The position numbers and the translations under genes were made by a program. Shown in pieces: positions 54,701-63,199 of a DNA stretch of 64,000 bases. Origin of the DNA: Candidatus Thiodiazotropha sp. (ex Monitilora ramsayi) (GTDB taxonomy: Bacteria; Pseudomonadota; Gammaproteobacteria; Chromatiales; Chromatiaceae). The number at the start of each line of letters is the position of its first letter. Position 1 is the stretch's first letter. The notes under the pieces are model-generated. The model saw only the letters and a program-made list of their open reading frames with translations, did no database searches and had not been told where the DNA came from. The stretch covers positions 310,001 to 374,000 of the forward strand of contig JAHXIO010000001.1 in NCBI GenBank assembly GCA_025655595.1. Direction: 5' to 3'.

Positions 54701-54723
54701 CTGGCAGTGAGGGAGACACTTAA
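51721..54723 (+). CDS. PAS-GGDEF-GGDEF-EAL c-di-GMP enzyme
   Basis: A 1000-residue membrane protein. Two helices (about 8-26 and 142-164) flank a small periplasmic sensor. A PAS domain follows (about 180-300), then a first GGDEF domain with an intact GGEEF at 407-411, a coiled coil, a second GGDEF domain whose signature is NNDEF (644-648), and an EAL domain. The EAL domain keeps EAL at 773-775, NLSAVQF, LEITESSF, DDFGKGFSSL, KIDQSF and EGLETEAQ. It should both make and break c-di-GMP, with the second GGDEF as a likely binding or regulatory unit. It lies 12 bases after the giant gene and is probably in the same operon. Confidence 0.9.
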   Translation: MQMSPTLKITIGLVLLTVSILLLGRLVGFVPDEGSSELEARKKFCEALAVQISSIAAKNDVGSLRNTLESIVERNDDVLSSALKSKGGLSLVVGEHEKHWVDVPLDKSTSTHVRVPILANGIRWGTLEVAFEEIGSSGFSLGTLGGLLLFVALLGFVLYLIFIKRTLRELDPKAVIPERVRSAFNALSEGLIILDEKHQIILANDSFSEKTDLDQASLVGLRADELRWKQRERGSMVDLYPWQISLQNHQRKTGVPMRLQLKNKRERTFSVNTAPIFDGKGKPRGVLATFDDMTDLEKKHRELQSTLEKLRSSEKALRDKTVELELLASRDPLTGCFNRRAFFQKYDQLFTEAYRDGHGLVFMMVDIDNFKLINDQYGHANGDKVIKFVADMLVSKSRPEDIVGRYGGEEFSLIMPHTDIEQAVGMAERLRMEIQQKGYELFTNNRTVTASFGLAELTQSIDEPMLLINNADDALYKAKEQGRNNVLNWLPEMAEELKQSAGDGVSTQEFLSQDSHAAEKSLKNEIHRLEDTVQALEEQLEYSREEIKRREGRDELTGLPNTIIFRDRISQVLARCQRYNKSAAVLSLDIDGFHTINEAFGYAVGDQLLKVISTRLVDTLRVTDTVAIIDEYKESESSTISRINNDEFALILTDVDDVEGVAWAIRRLLKSLKTDIEIDGQELFVSFSIGVSLYPLDDDQSDGLLKKASAARYVAKQAEGGDNIRFFSQEINREAYRKVWLENQLHKAIVRKEIQVEYQPIVDIKTGRITKMEALARWSHPKVGMIPPSEFIPIAEHTGLIHKLGFWVLRKACRDLKMWHDDGYDDLEVSVNLSAVQFRHDDLIEKIMRICSKNEIDPAFVNLEITESSFVEKFDVVLRVMKQMSSAGIGFTLDDFGKGFSSLSYLSHLPINSIKIDQSFIPGTLPSEQDQTILNGIIALGKSLSLNVVIEGLETEAQLAVLATLGCDEGQGKLFAEPMSKSEATEMLLSFNGTGSEGDT

Positions 54724-54926
54724 TACTCCAGTCGCTTCTTCTGTCTGGTAGTGTGCCGATTTCGTTTTTCTCTTCGGTTCTTACTGTCTATCGATTTATT
54801 GAACTACCATTTGCGGTCTGCATGGGTCAGTATTGTTTCTGAGCTTATTCTGGCAGGGAAGGGATGTCTTTCACTGTATGAGAAGGTAAGGTGTCGGCTC
54901 AATAGAGCAATGTCGGATAGAATAAC

Positions 54927-55979
54927 ATGTTAAGAATTTTGCTTCGGTGGTGTCTGCTGTTGACCGCCATTTCGATCTTATCTGCATGTAGCCGGAGCCC
55001 GACGGATCATCAGCAGACACTGCTTGTCTTTGGAACCCTGCTCGATATCAAGGCCTATACGGACAATCCGGATCAATTCAGTCAGGCCGTACGTTCTCTG
55101 GATGAAACCTTTCAGTCCATGCATCGGGAGTGGCACGCCTGGAAAGGGGAGGGTGAGCTGGTCAGGCTCAACCAGGCTTTTGCCGAAGGGCGGGAGATGA
55201 GGGTGTCTGAATCGCTGGCTGAGCTGTTGCGTCAGTCGCAAGATTATTCGCAGCAAAGTGAGGGACTTTTCAACCCGGCGATAGGGCGTCTTATCGGCCT
55301 CTGGGGGTTTCACAGTGATGAGCCCCCCGGCGGTCCACCACCAGACCCTGCAGCAATTCAGTCATTGTTGAAAGCTGCGCCTTCGATGGAGGATGTTCGT
55401 TTCGATGGCAATTTGCTGACTTCAGTCAACCCCAGTGTCGAGATCGACCTGGGAGCGTTCGCCAAGGGCTATGCCCTCAACCTTGCCATCGAACAGCTGA
55501 AAACCTTCGGTATCGAGCACGCCATCGTGAACGCCGGCGGCGATCTCTGCGTCTCCGGCAGACATGGCGATCGTCCATGGACAATCGGTGTCCGCCATCC
55601 GCTAGGAGAGGGTGTAATCGCATCTGTGGAGGTTTCGGATGGCGAGTGTGTGCTGACATCAGGCAACTATGAACGCTATCGGGAGTATGAGGGTATTCGA
55701 TATGCCCATATCCTCGATCCGCGCTCCGGGTATCCGGTTGAGCATGTGGCATCGGCCACAGTCATCAGTCCGGATGGAGGTCTCGCCGATGCGGCGGCAA
55801 CGGCCTTGAGTGTGGCAGGGCCCGATGGCTGGCAAAAGATCGCTCACCGGATGGGATTGAGTCAGGTGATGCTGGTGGATGAGAAGGGTCGCATCCACAT
55901 CACCCCGGCTATGAAAGCGCGTATTGAATTTCAGCAACAGATCGAAGAGATCCTGGTCAGTGAGCAGATGAACAGATGA
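54927..55979 (+). CDS. apbE: FAD:protein FMN transferase ApbE
   Basis: A 350-residue lipoprotein (lipobox LSAC, cysteine 21). The ApbE pattern is full: REWHAWKGEGELVRLNQAF, FNPAIGRLIGLWGF, VEIDLGAFAKGYALN, AIVNAGGDLCVSG, HILDPRSGYPV and the metal-binding SPDGGLADAAATALSVAG. It attaches FMN to Thr/Ser in target proteins such as Rnf/Nqr subunits in the periplasm. It lies 203 bases after the c-di-GMP enzyme and I see no target gene near. Confidence 0.93.
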   Translation: MLRILLRWCLLLTAISILSACSRSPTDHQQTLLVFGTLLDIKAYTDNPDQFSQAVRSLDETFQSMHREWHAWKGEGELVRLNQAFAEGREMRVSESLAELLRQSQDYSQQSEGLFNPAIGRLIGLWGFHSDEPPGGPPPDPAAIQSLLKAAPSMEDVRFDGNLLTSVNPSVEIDLGAFAKGYALNLAIEQLKTFGIEHAIVNAGGDLCVSGRHGDRPWTIGVRHPLGEGVIASVEVSDGECVLTSGNYERYREYEGIRYAHILDPRSGYPVEHVASATVISPDGGLADAAATALSVAGPDGWQKIAHRMGLSQVMLVDEKGRIHITPAMKARIEFQQQIEEILVSEQMNR

Positions 55980-56013
55980 TGTCCTTCCGTGGACAGCTAC
56001 AGGTCCCTCTGCT

Positions 56014-57177
56014 TTAGTTCTGCAAATCCGCCAGTAAGGTAAAGATATCCATCAGCAGTGCCTGTACCATTCCATCGTATTCACCGAAACTGCCGCTGGC
56101 GCAAAGCGTGATCACGGTATCTTTGCCATCCAGATAGAGCATCTCCGTCCGATAACCCGGGTCTTTCCCGCTATGTGAGTAGATCAGGTCGCCGGTCTGT
56201 TCCACTGGCCGGATATTGATGCCGAGACCGTAGGTGGAGGGCGGTGTACCGAGCTGAGAGGGTTGAAACATCTCTTGCCTCATCTGATCGTTGAGCACCA
56301 GGTCGCTTTTCATCAGGCCGAGCAGAAATCTGGCCAGGTCCTGTGAATTGGTTTGTATACCCCCGTCCGCCAGGCCGAAGTGGCTGTACCAGGGATGGGT
56401 ATCGAAGCGTTCTCCCGTTTCGTTGAAGTAGCCGTGTACCAGACCGGGCGTGCCTATGGCTTCATCGCCGTGGAGGGTGTATGCCAGGTTTAACGGTGCT
56501 ATCACACGCTGTCGGATGGCGTGCTGCAGCGGCTCTCCGCTGACAGCCTCGATGATCAATGCCGCCAGGATATAGTTGGAGTTGGAGTAGCTATAGTCGG
56601 TGCCGGGTTCGAAGTGCAGGGGTTTGTCCAGGAAGAATGGCAGGACGTCCGATTGTGTCCAGTGTCGATCGGGTCCAGAGACGAGAAAAAACTCATTGTC
56701 CCAATCCTCTCCGTCGTTCTGAAAGTCGTAGATTCCCGTGGTGTGGTTGAGCAGCATTCGCGCCGTCATTTGGCTGCTCGACGGGATGCGACCGGTGATC
56801 GTATCCGGCAGCCAGAGGGAGATCGGATCATCCAGGTTGAGCAGGCCTTCTCCGGCCATCTGGACCAGGGTGGCTGCCAGAAATGTCTTACCGGTGCTGG
56901 CTACATAGAACCGGTCATTCAAACGGACGGCTTCACCGGTAGCCAGATCGGTCATGCCGGCGACGCCGGTAAAGTCGATGTTGCGTCCCTTGATCGTGAC
57001 GGAAACTGCAGGCAGGCCCTTTTCCACCGCCTCGTTCAGAACCGCCTGAAATTGCTCGTCTGGCGTGGCGTCAGAGATGTTTGACGAGTTGCAGCCCGTC
57101 AGCAGGGACAGGGCAAGGCCGGTCGCGAAGAGTGCGTGTGCGAAGGATTTCGAGCATGAGGGTAGATGTTGAAACAT
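56014..57177 (-). CDS. serine hydrolase of the beta-lactamase / class C family, lipoprotein
   Basis: A 387-residue protein with a lipoprotein signal (LLTGC, Cys29). The serine-hydrolase motifs are STGK at residues 94-97 (SxxK), YSNSN in DYSYSNSNYI (YxN) and HSGKDPG (HxG type). Relatives are D-alanyl carboxypeptidases, esterases and penicillin-binding-like proteins; true beta-lactamase activity cannot be assumed. It converges with apbE, 34 bases away. The gene stands alone, and the AraC-type regulator on the same strand is 140 bases upstream. Confidence 0.87.
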   Translation of the reverse strand: MFQHLPSCSKSFAHALFATGLALSLLTGCNSSNISDATPDEQFQAVLNEAVEKGLPAVSVTIKGRNIDFTGVAGMTDLATGEAVRLNDRFYVASTGKTFLAATLVQMAGEGLLNLDDPISLWLPDTITGRIPSSSQMTARMLLNHTTGIYDFQNDGEDWDNEFFLVSGPDRHWTQSDVLPFFLDKPLHFEPGTDYSYSNSNYILAALIIEAVSGEPLQHAIRQRVIAPLNLAYTLHGDEAIGTPGLVHGYFNETGERFDTHPWYSHFGLADGGIQTNSQDLARFLLGLMKSDLVLNDQMRQEMFQPSQLGTPPSTYGLGINIRPVEQTGDLIYSHSGKDPGYRTEMLYLDGKDTVITLCASGSFGEYDGMVQALLMDIFTLLADLQN

Positions 57178-57317
57178 TTGAATTCTCCCGTCTGTGACAA
57201 GGTGAAAGGTTGTTACGGACAGCCTGGGCTGATGGGGAGAATTTTGGTTCTTTCTGGTGTGAGTTTCGTCCTTCCCTATAAGGTAGGACTTTTTATTACA
57301 ACAATAATATCAATGAG

Positions 57318-58538
57318 TTATGACAAGCTATCCGGGATCTTGTTTCGGTTTCGGTACTGCGAAGGCGTCTGGCCGGTATGGCGCTTGAACGCGGTATAGA
57401 AAGCGGATTTTGAGTTGAATCCCGCATCCAGTGCGATGGCGAGAATATTGCCTTTTTCCGTTGAGGTCTTCGTTAGTGCCTGCTTTGCCGCGTCGATGCG
57501 ATAACTGTTGATGAAGTCGAAAAAGTGCTGTTCCGCCTGTGCATTGATAACCTGTGAGAGGTAGTTGGCGGAGATACCGAGCTGCTCCGCCAGTTGGGAT
57601 AGGCTCAGCTTATTGTCGAGGTGGGGGGCCTCCTGGATCATGTGAGCCTGGAGCTCCCTGAACAGCAGTGTGCTTGTCTCACTATCCAGTGCAGACCGTT
57701 CATACTTCCGACCCTCCCGAACACCCCGAGATTGCGTTACATGGCTCTCGATTGCTGCTTCTGGTTTGCCGGTTCCTTTAACACTATGGGTGAAGATTGC
57801 CGGCTGGCGCAGTCCCATGTAGCCCATGATGTAAATCACGATCACGATCATGGGGTAGTGGATGGCAATGACCGCCTCATTGAGATCAAAAGTCGCTACG
57901 AAAAAAATCTCTGCAACGTATAGCAGATAGAGTATCGCCAGGGCGATCAGAAGGTTTCGCAACCAGGTGAGACTGATACGTTCCAGGAAGGAAAATTCGT
58001 CCTGGAGCGTATGGCGATGCCGAATCAGTTTTCGGATAGAGATCAGGAGGTAGGCTGCCATCTGGACGATCGAGGTCATGCCGACAAGAAAGATCGAAGT
58101 CTCAGCCCAAAGGATGGAGGGGATCTGTTCCGTTCCATTGGCATAAACAAGCGAGATGAGTTGCGGTTGATCCAACTTGAGGAGCGGGCTCAACAACAGC
58201 AACCCGAGGGTAAAGGGGAGGAGGTGAAGCCATTGACGGCTGGTGAGTGTGAACCCCTCTCTGTCGGTCAGTGAACGGACATAGAGATAGGTCAACGGAC
58301 CAAACAGGAAGTCGATATTGAGATCGGGGACCAGGAGCAGCGGAATGCTTGCCATGTAGCGGGATTGGTCGAGAAACTCAAAACCAAGATCGATGGAGAA
58401 GAGCAGGGTCAGTAGTGCAAGTAACCGATGGCCTGTGGTGTTCCCCCTTTTCGCATTCAATAGGGCAAGAGCGAGAAAGAGGCCATGAGCCGCGCCCAGT
58501 ATCAGAACAACGCCGTAGAGATCGATTGAGGGTTCCAT
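57318..58538 (-). CDS. AraC-family regulator with membrane-embedded N-terminus
   Basis: This 406-residue protein has about seven hydrophobic segments in the first 260 residues and a C-terminal AraC-type DNA-binding domain (KLSLSQLAEQLGISANYLSQ; AIALDAGFNSKSAFYTAFKR; TGQTPSQYR). The seven-helix/AraC layout suggests a sensor acting directly from the membrane. It may control the serine hydrolase gene downstream on the same strand, 140 bases away. The ligand is unknown. Confidence 0.88.
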   Translation of the reverse strand: MEPSIDLYGVVLILGAAHGLFLALALLNAKRGNTTGHRLLALLTLLFSIDLGFEFLDQSRYMASIPLLLVPDLNIDFLFGPLTYLYVRSLTDREGFTLTSRQWLHLLPFTLGLLLLSPLLKLDQPQLISLVYANGTEQIPSILWAETSIFLVGMTSIVQMAAYLLISIRKLIRHRHTLQDEFSFLERISLTWLRNLLIALAILYLLYVAEIFFVATFDLNEAVIAIHYPMIVIVIYIMGYMGLRQPAIFTHSVKGTGKPEAAIESHVTQSRGVREGRKYERSALDSETSTLLFRELQAHMIQEAPHLDNKLSLSQLAEQLGISANYLSQVINAQAEQHFFDFINSYRIDAAKQALTKTSTEKGNILAIALDAGFNSKSAFYTAFKRHTGQTPSQYRNRNKIPDSLS

Positions 58539-58616
58539 TGTCTATTCAGCGCTCTTCGATTGTGGGCCTTCCTGACCCGGAATCGTGTGCGTGGAATGCC
58601 CGATTATTCACTGGTG

Positions 58617-59906
58617 CTAGATAGGACACTTCTCCACGACCTGGACCACGGCCCGGGTGAGTGTGTCGAGGTCCTCTCGGGAGATGACATAGGGCGGCAT
58701 CAGATAGACCAGTTTGCCGAAGGGTCTTACCCAGACGCCCGCTTCGACGAAACAGGGCTGGATGGTCCTCATCTCCACGGGCCTTTTCATCTCTACCACG
58801 CCGATGGCGCCAAGCACTCTGACCTCTTCCACTTGCGGTAGCTCACGGCAGGGAGCCAGGCCCTGCTTCAAGTCCTCCTCGATATCGCTGATTCGCTTTT
58901 GCCAGGGGGTCTCGAGCAGCAGCTCCAGGCTTGCCAGTGCCGCGCTGCAGGCGAGTGGATTGGCCATGAAGGTTGGGCCGTGCATAAATAGACCCGGTTC
59001 GCCCTCGCTGATGGTTTTACTGATCTCTTCGGTGGTCAGGGTGGCCGCCAGGCTCATGTAGCCGCCGGTGAGCGACTTGCCGACGCACATAATGTCCGGT
59101 GTCACCCCGGCATGCTCACAGGCGAACAGCTTGCCGGTACGGCCAAAGCCCGTGGCGATTTCGTCCAGGATCAGCAGGACTCCATACTGATCGCAAAGGC
59201 GCCTTACCTCCTGCAGATACTCCAGAGAGTAGAAACGCATGCCTCCAGTACCTTGCACTATGGGTTCCAGAATAACGGCTGCGATCTGTTCGTGGTTCTC
59301 CCTGAGTTGTGCCTCCATCGACTTGGCTCCGTCCCGGTTGCAGGGATGACCGAAGAAGCAGGTTGGGGCATCGGCGAAAAACTGCTGGGTCATGGCATCT
59401 GCAAACAGACTGTGCATGCCGGTCACGGGGTCGCACACCGACATGGCGCCGAAGGTGTCTCCGTGATAGCCCTTGCGGATAGTGAGGAAATGCTGTTTGG
59501 CAGGGACCCCCTTGTCGTGCCAATACTGGATCGCCATCTTCATGGCGACCTCTACGGAGACCGAGCCTGAGTCGCTGAAAAAGACAGTCTGCAAGGTGGC
59601 GGGGGTGATCTCTACCAGCTTTCTGGCCAGCGCCACCGCCGGTGGGTGTGTCAGGCCGCCGAACATCACATGGGCCATCTCATCCAATTGTGCCCTGATG
59701 GCCTGGTTCATCTGCGGATGGTTGTAGCCGTGGATGGCGCACCACCAGGAGGACATACCGTCGATCAGTTCCCGTCCATCCGCCAGTCGCAGCCGGACAC
59801 CCTTGGCGCCGACCACGGGGTATGTCGGCAGATCGGCGCCGATGGCGCTGTAGGGATGCCAGACATGTTGTTTATCGAATGCTATCCAATCGTTTTTGTC
59901 GCTCAT
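58617..59906 (-). CDS. bioA: adenosylmethionine-8-amino-7-oxononanoate aminotransferase
   Basis: A 429-residue class III aminotransferase. The BioA start is typical (FDKQHVWHPYSAI), with DGMSSWWCAIHGYNHPQMN, the PLP-binding Lys in CVGKSLTGGYMSLAATLT, and GPTFMANPLACSAALASL. It makes 7,8-diaminopelargonate in biotin synthesis, with S-adenosylmethionine as amino donor. Other bio genes are not in the window. The gene is divergent from the CDGSH gene. Confidence 0.95.
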   Translation of the reverse strand: MSDKNDWIAFDKQHVWHPYSAIGADLPTYPVVGAKGVRLRLADGRELIDGMSSWWCAIHGYNHPQMNQAIRAQLDEMAHVMFGGLTHPPAVALARKLVEITPATLQTVFFSDSGSVSVEVAMKMAIQYWHDKGVPAKQHFLTIRKGYHGDTFGAMSVCDPVTGMHSLFADAMTQQFFADAPTCFFGHPCNRDGAKSMEAQLRENHEQIAAVILEPIVQGTGGMRFYSLEYLQEVRRLCDQYGVLLILDEIATGFGRTGKLFACEHAGVTPDIMCVGKSLTGGYMSLAATLTTEEISKTISEGEPGLFMHGPTFMANPLACSAALASLELLLETPWQKRISDIEEDLKQGLAPCRELPQVEEVRVLGAIGVVEMKRPVEMRTIQPCFVEAGVWVRPFGKLVYLMPPYVISREDLDTLTRAVVQVVEKCPI

Positions 59907-60056
59907 CTGATAACCAGAGATTGATCCGGGAGGCAGAGATTAGCAGAAATTAACCGATGATGGTGTTGTGTTTTTTTTACCGGACTTATGTGTTAACTAT
60001 GTGGCATACGAAGAGAAACCATGCGTACGCGCAATAAAACGACTGAGGAGTATGAG

Positions 60057-60302
60057 ATGGAAAAACCTGTTGTGGCCGCCAAGCAGCCTGTCGGGGTCGA
60101 GTTGGTTGCGGGAAAAGAGTATTGGTGGTGCGCCTGCGGCCGCTCGTCCACTCAACCCTTCTGTGACGGTTCCCACCGGGGCACAGGTATTGAGCCCCTG
60201 GGATTTAAGGCGGAGAAGAACGGAGAGCACTGGCTCTGCCGTTGCAAACAGACGAAGACGCCACCCTATTGTGACGGCAGCCATAAGCAGGTGGATGACT
60301 GA
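60057..60302 (+). CDS. double CDGSH iron-sulfur protein
   Basis: An 81-residue protein with two CDGSH sites: CACGRSSTQPFCDGSH and CRCKQTKTPPYCDGSH. Each follows CxCx(2)Sx(3)PxCDGxxH closely and would bind a [2Fe-2S] cluster through three Cys and one His. The start at 60057 follows GAGGAG; an open frame begins earlier at 60021. Bacterial two-site members are soluble. Its stop directly abuts the stop of the convergent GGDEF gene. Confidence 0.92.
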   Translation: MEKPVVAAKQPVGVELVAGKEYWWCACGRSSTQPFCDGSHRGTGIEPLGFKAEKNGEHWLCRCKQTKTPPYCDGSHKQVDD

Positions 60303-61433
60303 TCAGTCGACAAGTTTGGCCCGCCAGGTGCCGGGTTCACTGATTCTCCGACTGAGGCTTTCGATACGGTTTCGGCCCTTGGCCTTAGCCTGATACAACG
60401 CTTGGTCCGCCGATGCAAGTAAGTGTTCACCAACTTCCTTGTGGCGTGATTTTCCCAGCATCGGTAGTGTTTCACTGACGCCGATGGAGACGGTGATGTT
60501 GAGCTGGTTGCCATCATCGAGGTGAATCGGGCTGCTGGCCACCTCGAGTCGTATCCGTTCCGCCAGCAGCAAAGCTTCGCTGAGTCCGGTTTGCGGCAGC
60601 AAAAGGGCGAACTCCTCACCGCCGTAGCGGGTCGCCACATCGCTGGCCCGTAACTGAGAGCGAATACGATCGGCGAGCTCTCGAAGTGCCGTATCACCCG
60701 CCTGGTGTCCGTAATTGTCGTTTATCTGTTTGAAGTGATCCGCGTCGATGAAGAGGCAGCTCAGGGGCTGTTTGTATCGACTGGCGCGGGACAGCTCCTC
60801 ATCCAGGCGACGGTCGAGGTAACGGCGGTTGTGCAATTCTGTTAGTGGATCGGTCAGGCCGCTGATGAGGAGGCGTTCCCGGTTGATGGTGTTTTCCAGA
60901 CAGACCCCACAGATTTTTCCCAGTCTGGCGAGGAAATCGGTAGCCAGATCCCGGGTGAAGCGGGTTGGGTCCCGACTGCCCAAATTGATGCTCCCCACCA
61001 GACGGTTACGACAGAATATGGGTAGAATCGCCATGCTGCGCAAACCCGATGCATCCTGGAATAAATGGTTGTAGTCGGGCGTCAGAAAGGGGCCGAGCCA
61101 GGGGCTGTTGAGTCTGCCGAAGCGGGGATTGATCGAGAGTATGTCGTCGACAAACTGCAGATAGGCATACGAGGAGTCGTGGTACCCGCTGTTATTCAGT
61201 AGCAGGCGTATTTCATGATCAGGGTCATCCAGGAGTACCCGCAGGCTGTCTACCTGGAAAGAGAGCAGCATCCCTTCCGTCATCACCTGGAGCAGTTCGG
61301 CCAACGTGTCGGCGCTCAATAACTCCAGTTCCCTGGCGTGAAATCGCTCCAGCGTGGCCTGGCTGCGCTTCGCCTCCTCTCGGAGCCCCCGCAGCTGCCG
61401 GTAAAGCCTTCGGTTCTCTTGTTCCAGATCCAT
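60303..61433 (-). CDS. DUF484/GAF-GGDEF diguanylate cyclase
   Basis: A 376-residue soluble protein. A short coiled coil (about 1-40) leads into a DUF484/GAF-like sensor domain (LRSMAILPIFCRNRLVGSIN; FLARLGKICGVCLENTINRE) and a GGDEF domain starting DPLTELHNRRYLDRRLD. The active site is intact (RYGGEEFALLLP), with DADHFKQINDNYGH for metal and nucleotide binding. The usual inhibitory RxxD site is not obvious. It should make c-di-GMP in the cytoplasm. Confidence 0.92.
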   Translation of the reverse strand: MDLEQENRRLYRQLRGLREEAKRSQATLERFHARELELLSADTLAELLQVMTEGMLLSFQVDSLRVLLDDPDHEIRLLLNNSGYHDSSYAYLQFVDDILSINPRFGRLNSPWLGPFLTPDYNHLFQDASGLRSMAILPIFCRNRLVGSINLGSRDPTRFTRDLATDFLARLGKICGVCLENTINRERLLISGLTDPLTELHNRRYLDRRLDEELSRASRYKQPLSCLFIDADHFKQINDNYGHQAGDTALRELADRIRSQLRASDVATRYGGEEFALLLPQTGLSEALLLAERIRLEVASSPIHLDDGNQLNITVSIGVSETLPMLGKSRHKEVGEHLLASADQALYQAKAKGRNRIESLSRRISEPGTWRAKLVD

Positions 61434-61542
61434 TGCGCTATTTTGGCCCTGTGATGCTGTGGTATCGGCCTATCCGCCCGGTTCTTGAGTTGACTTCCGT
61501 TTCATCCGTATAATCCTTGCATCAACCTGAAAAGGAGTTTGG

Positions 61543-61965
61543 GTGATGATTCACATAACCTGTCGTGCAGACTTTCTCTTGCTGCTGCTATTTCTCTTGC
61601 TCCCGGGCTGCCGCCAAGTGATGGCCGGGGATGTCATGCTCTACCGCTGTACCGTTGACGGTGTGGTGGAGTTTCGCCAGACCGCCTGCCTGAAAGGCGG
61701 TGAAGGGAAAATCCATATCAAAGATCATAGCAAAGGGATCACCCCTTCGGCACCTGGTCTACGTCTCAAAAAGGTGTCAGAAAAGTCTGACGCTAAACCG
61801 CTGTCCAAGAACAATGGGGCCAGCGAAGAGCGTTGCTGGAAAAAGCGGCGACAACTGGAGCGCGTAGAGCGGAAGCTTCGGGCCGGGTACAAGCCCTCAC
61901 AGTATGAACGGCTGCATGAGCGGCAGGAGACCTATGAGTCCTATATCAGGAAATTCTGTCGTTGA
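61543..61965 (+). CDS. small DUF4124-like exported protein
   Basis: A 140-residue protein with an N-terminal helix (FLLLLLFLLLPGC), possibly a lipoprotein signal. After it, MLYRCTVDGVVEFRQTACLK matches the DUF4124 pattern (a strand, one Cys pair and a tail). The second half is Lys/Arg-rich and helical (CWKKRRQLERVERKLRAGYK). Function is unknown. The strong ribosome site (AAAAGGAG) and the start at 61543 are clear. It converges with the thioredoxin-like gene, eight bases away. Confidence 0.72.
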   Translation: MMIHITCRADFLLLLLFLLLPGCRQVMAGDVMLYRCTVDGVVEFRQTACLKGGEGKIHIKDHSKGITPSAPGLRLKKVSEKSDAKPLSKNNGASEERCWKKRRQLERVERKLRAGYKPSQYERLHERQETYESYIRKFCR

Positions 61966-61973
61966 AACAGGCC

Positions 61974-63008
61974 CTAGAAACCACTGTTCACCCGCCAGCG
62001 CTGATAGTTCGGTTCGGTCTGGTAGCCGCGGCTGGTGATGTAATTGATGACCTTGCGCAGGCGATAGAAGCGGACCACCGAGTCCACCCGTATGATCTCG
62101 TTTCCCAACTCGTCGAAAAAGAGCAGCGACGGGGTGTAGAACAGTCCTAACTTTTTCGCCCATTCGCGGGCTGTTGTCTTCTTGCCGTCTGGGGTGATGA
62201 GTGGGGTATCGCTGCGGATATCGAGCTGGACATTGTCGAAACCCATTACCAGCTTGAGAATGGCCGGATCACGCAGCGGCTGGCCATGTAGTACATCACA
62301 GGCATGGCAGTTGCCTTGCTCGAAAAACACCACCAACGGCCGCTGGCCCGGAAACCGGCTGCGATCCAGGTTGTGTGGGGGTGGAATGAAGAACTCCTCT
62401 TCATTCAGGTCGCCCGGTTCGAAGGCGGTACCCGACTCCCCGCGAGCCAGATAGTCGGGAAAGGTCTCCCGCTGGTAGTGGTCGTCCGCCACATACTCCA
62501 GCGCTGCCCGGAACTGATAGGGCGGGTAGTAACCACGTAATCGCAGTGCTTCCCGGCCCCCCTTGTCGTAAAAGATGAGAGATGGCGTGAAGTTGGTCTT
62601 CTCCTGCAGTGAGAACTCTCTCTGCGAGAGTGTTGTGCCATCCAGGGTGGTCAGCTCCTCGGTACTCCAGATATCGATGGGTATGATGTCGAAATGGCGG
62701 CGTGTATAGGTGGTGATGTCGCTGAGTCCGAAGTTGGTATCCAGCAGCATCTTGCAGTAGGCACAGCGTCTCTGGCCGAAATAGACGATGATCCCTTTTT
62801 TTCCGTCATCGACCGCCTCCTGCATGTCGTCAGGCAGATCGAGGAAGCTCTTCTTGAACCAGTCGGGATACTGGAGCAACTCCTCCAGCGGAAAGTCATC
62901 GAAAGCGAAGACATCCTCTTCCGATTCGATGGCTTGAGCAGTGCTGTAAAGGATTACCAGCAAAAACGCGCATAAGGTTATGCCGCCTTTTGTCAGTAGA
63001 TCGGTCAT
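61974..63008 (-). CDS. exported protein with two thioredoxin-like domains
   Basis: A 344-residue protein (ATG at 63008) with a signal peptide ending STAQA. The first thioredoxin-like domain has CAYC (QRRCAYCKMLLDTNFG), with its cis-Pro in NFTPSLIFYDKGG. The second has CHAC (QGNCHACDVLHGQPL), with LFYTPSLLFFDELG. Both domains look functional as periplasmic thiol reductases or cytochrome-maturation helpers (SoxW/DsbD-like). A double-domain form is uncommon. It stands alone on the minus strand. Confidence 0.83.
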   Translation of the reverse strand: MTDLLTKGGITLCAFLLVILYSTAQAIESEEDVFAFDDFPLEELLQYPDWFKKSFLDLPDDMQEAVDDGKKGIIVYFGQRRCAYCKMLLDTNFGLSDITTYTRRHFDIIPIDIWSTEELTTLDGTTLSQREFSLQEKTNFTPSLIFYDKGGREALRLRGYYPPYQFRAALEYVADDHYQRETFPDYLARGESGTAFEPGDLNEEEFFIPPPHNLDRSRFPGQRPLVVFFEQGNCHACDVLHGQPLRDPAILKLVMGFDNVQLDIRSDTPLITPDGKKTTAREWAKKLGLFYTPSLLFFDELGNEIIRVDSVVRFYRLRKVINYITSRGYQTEPNYQRWRVNSGF

Positions 63009-63199
63009 GGTCAATGGCTCGCCTTGGTAAGTAGGGTTGAGCCCGGAGCAGTATTCGGTCTGTATGTTTTATAGATGTGTGTTTTGACCGGTTTTTTCTT
63101 CCTTGATTCCAGCAAGCATAGCTGACACGACGGGAAATCTGAACCGGTGTGTCGGGATATCGGTGGATTTCGGGCGAGACCAACCGGCGTCTACAGTCC

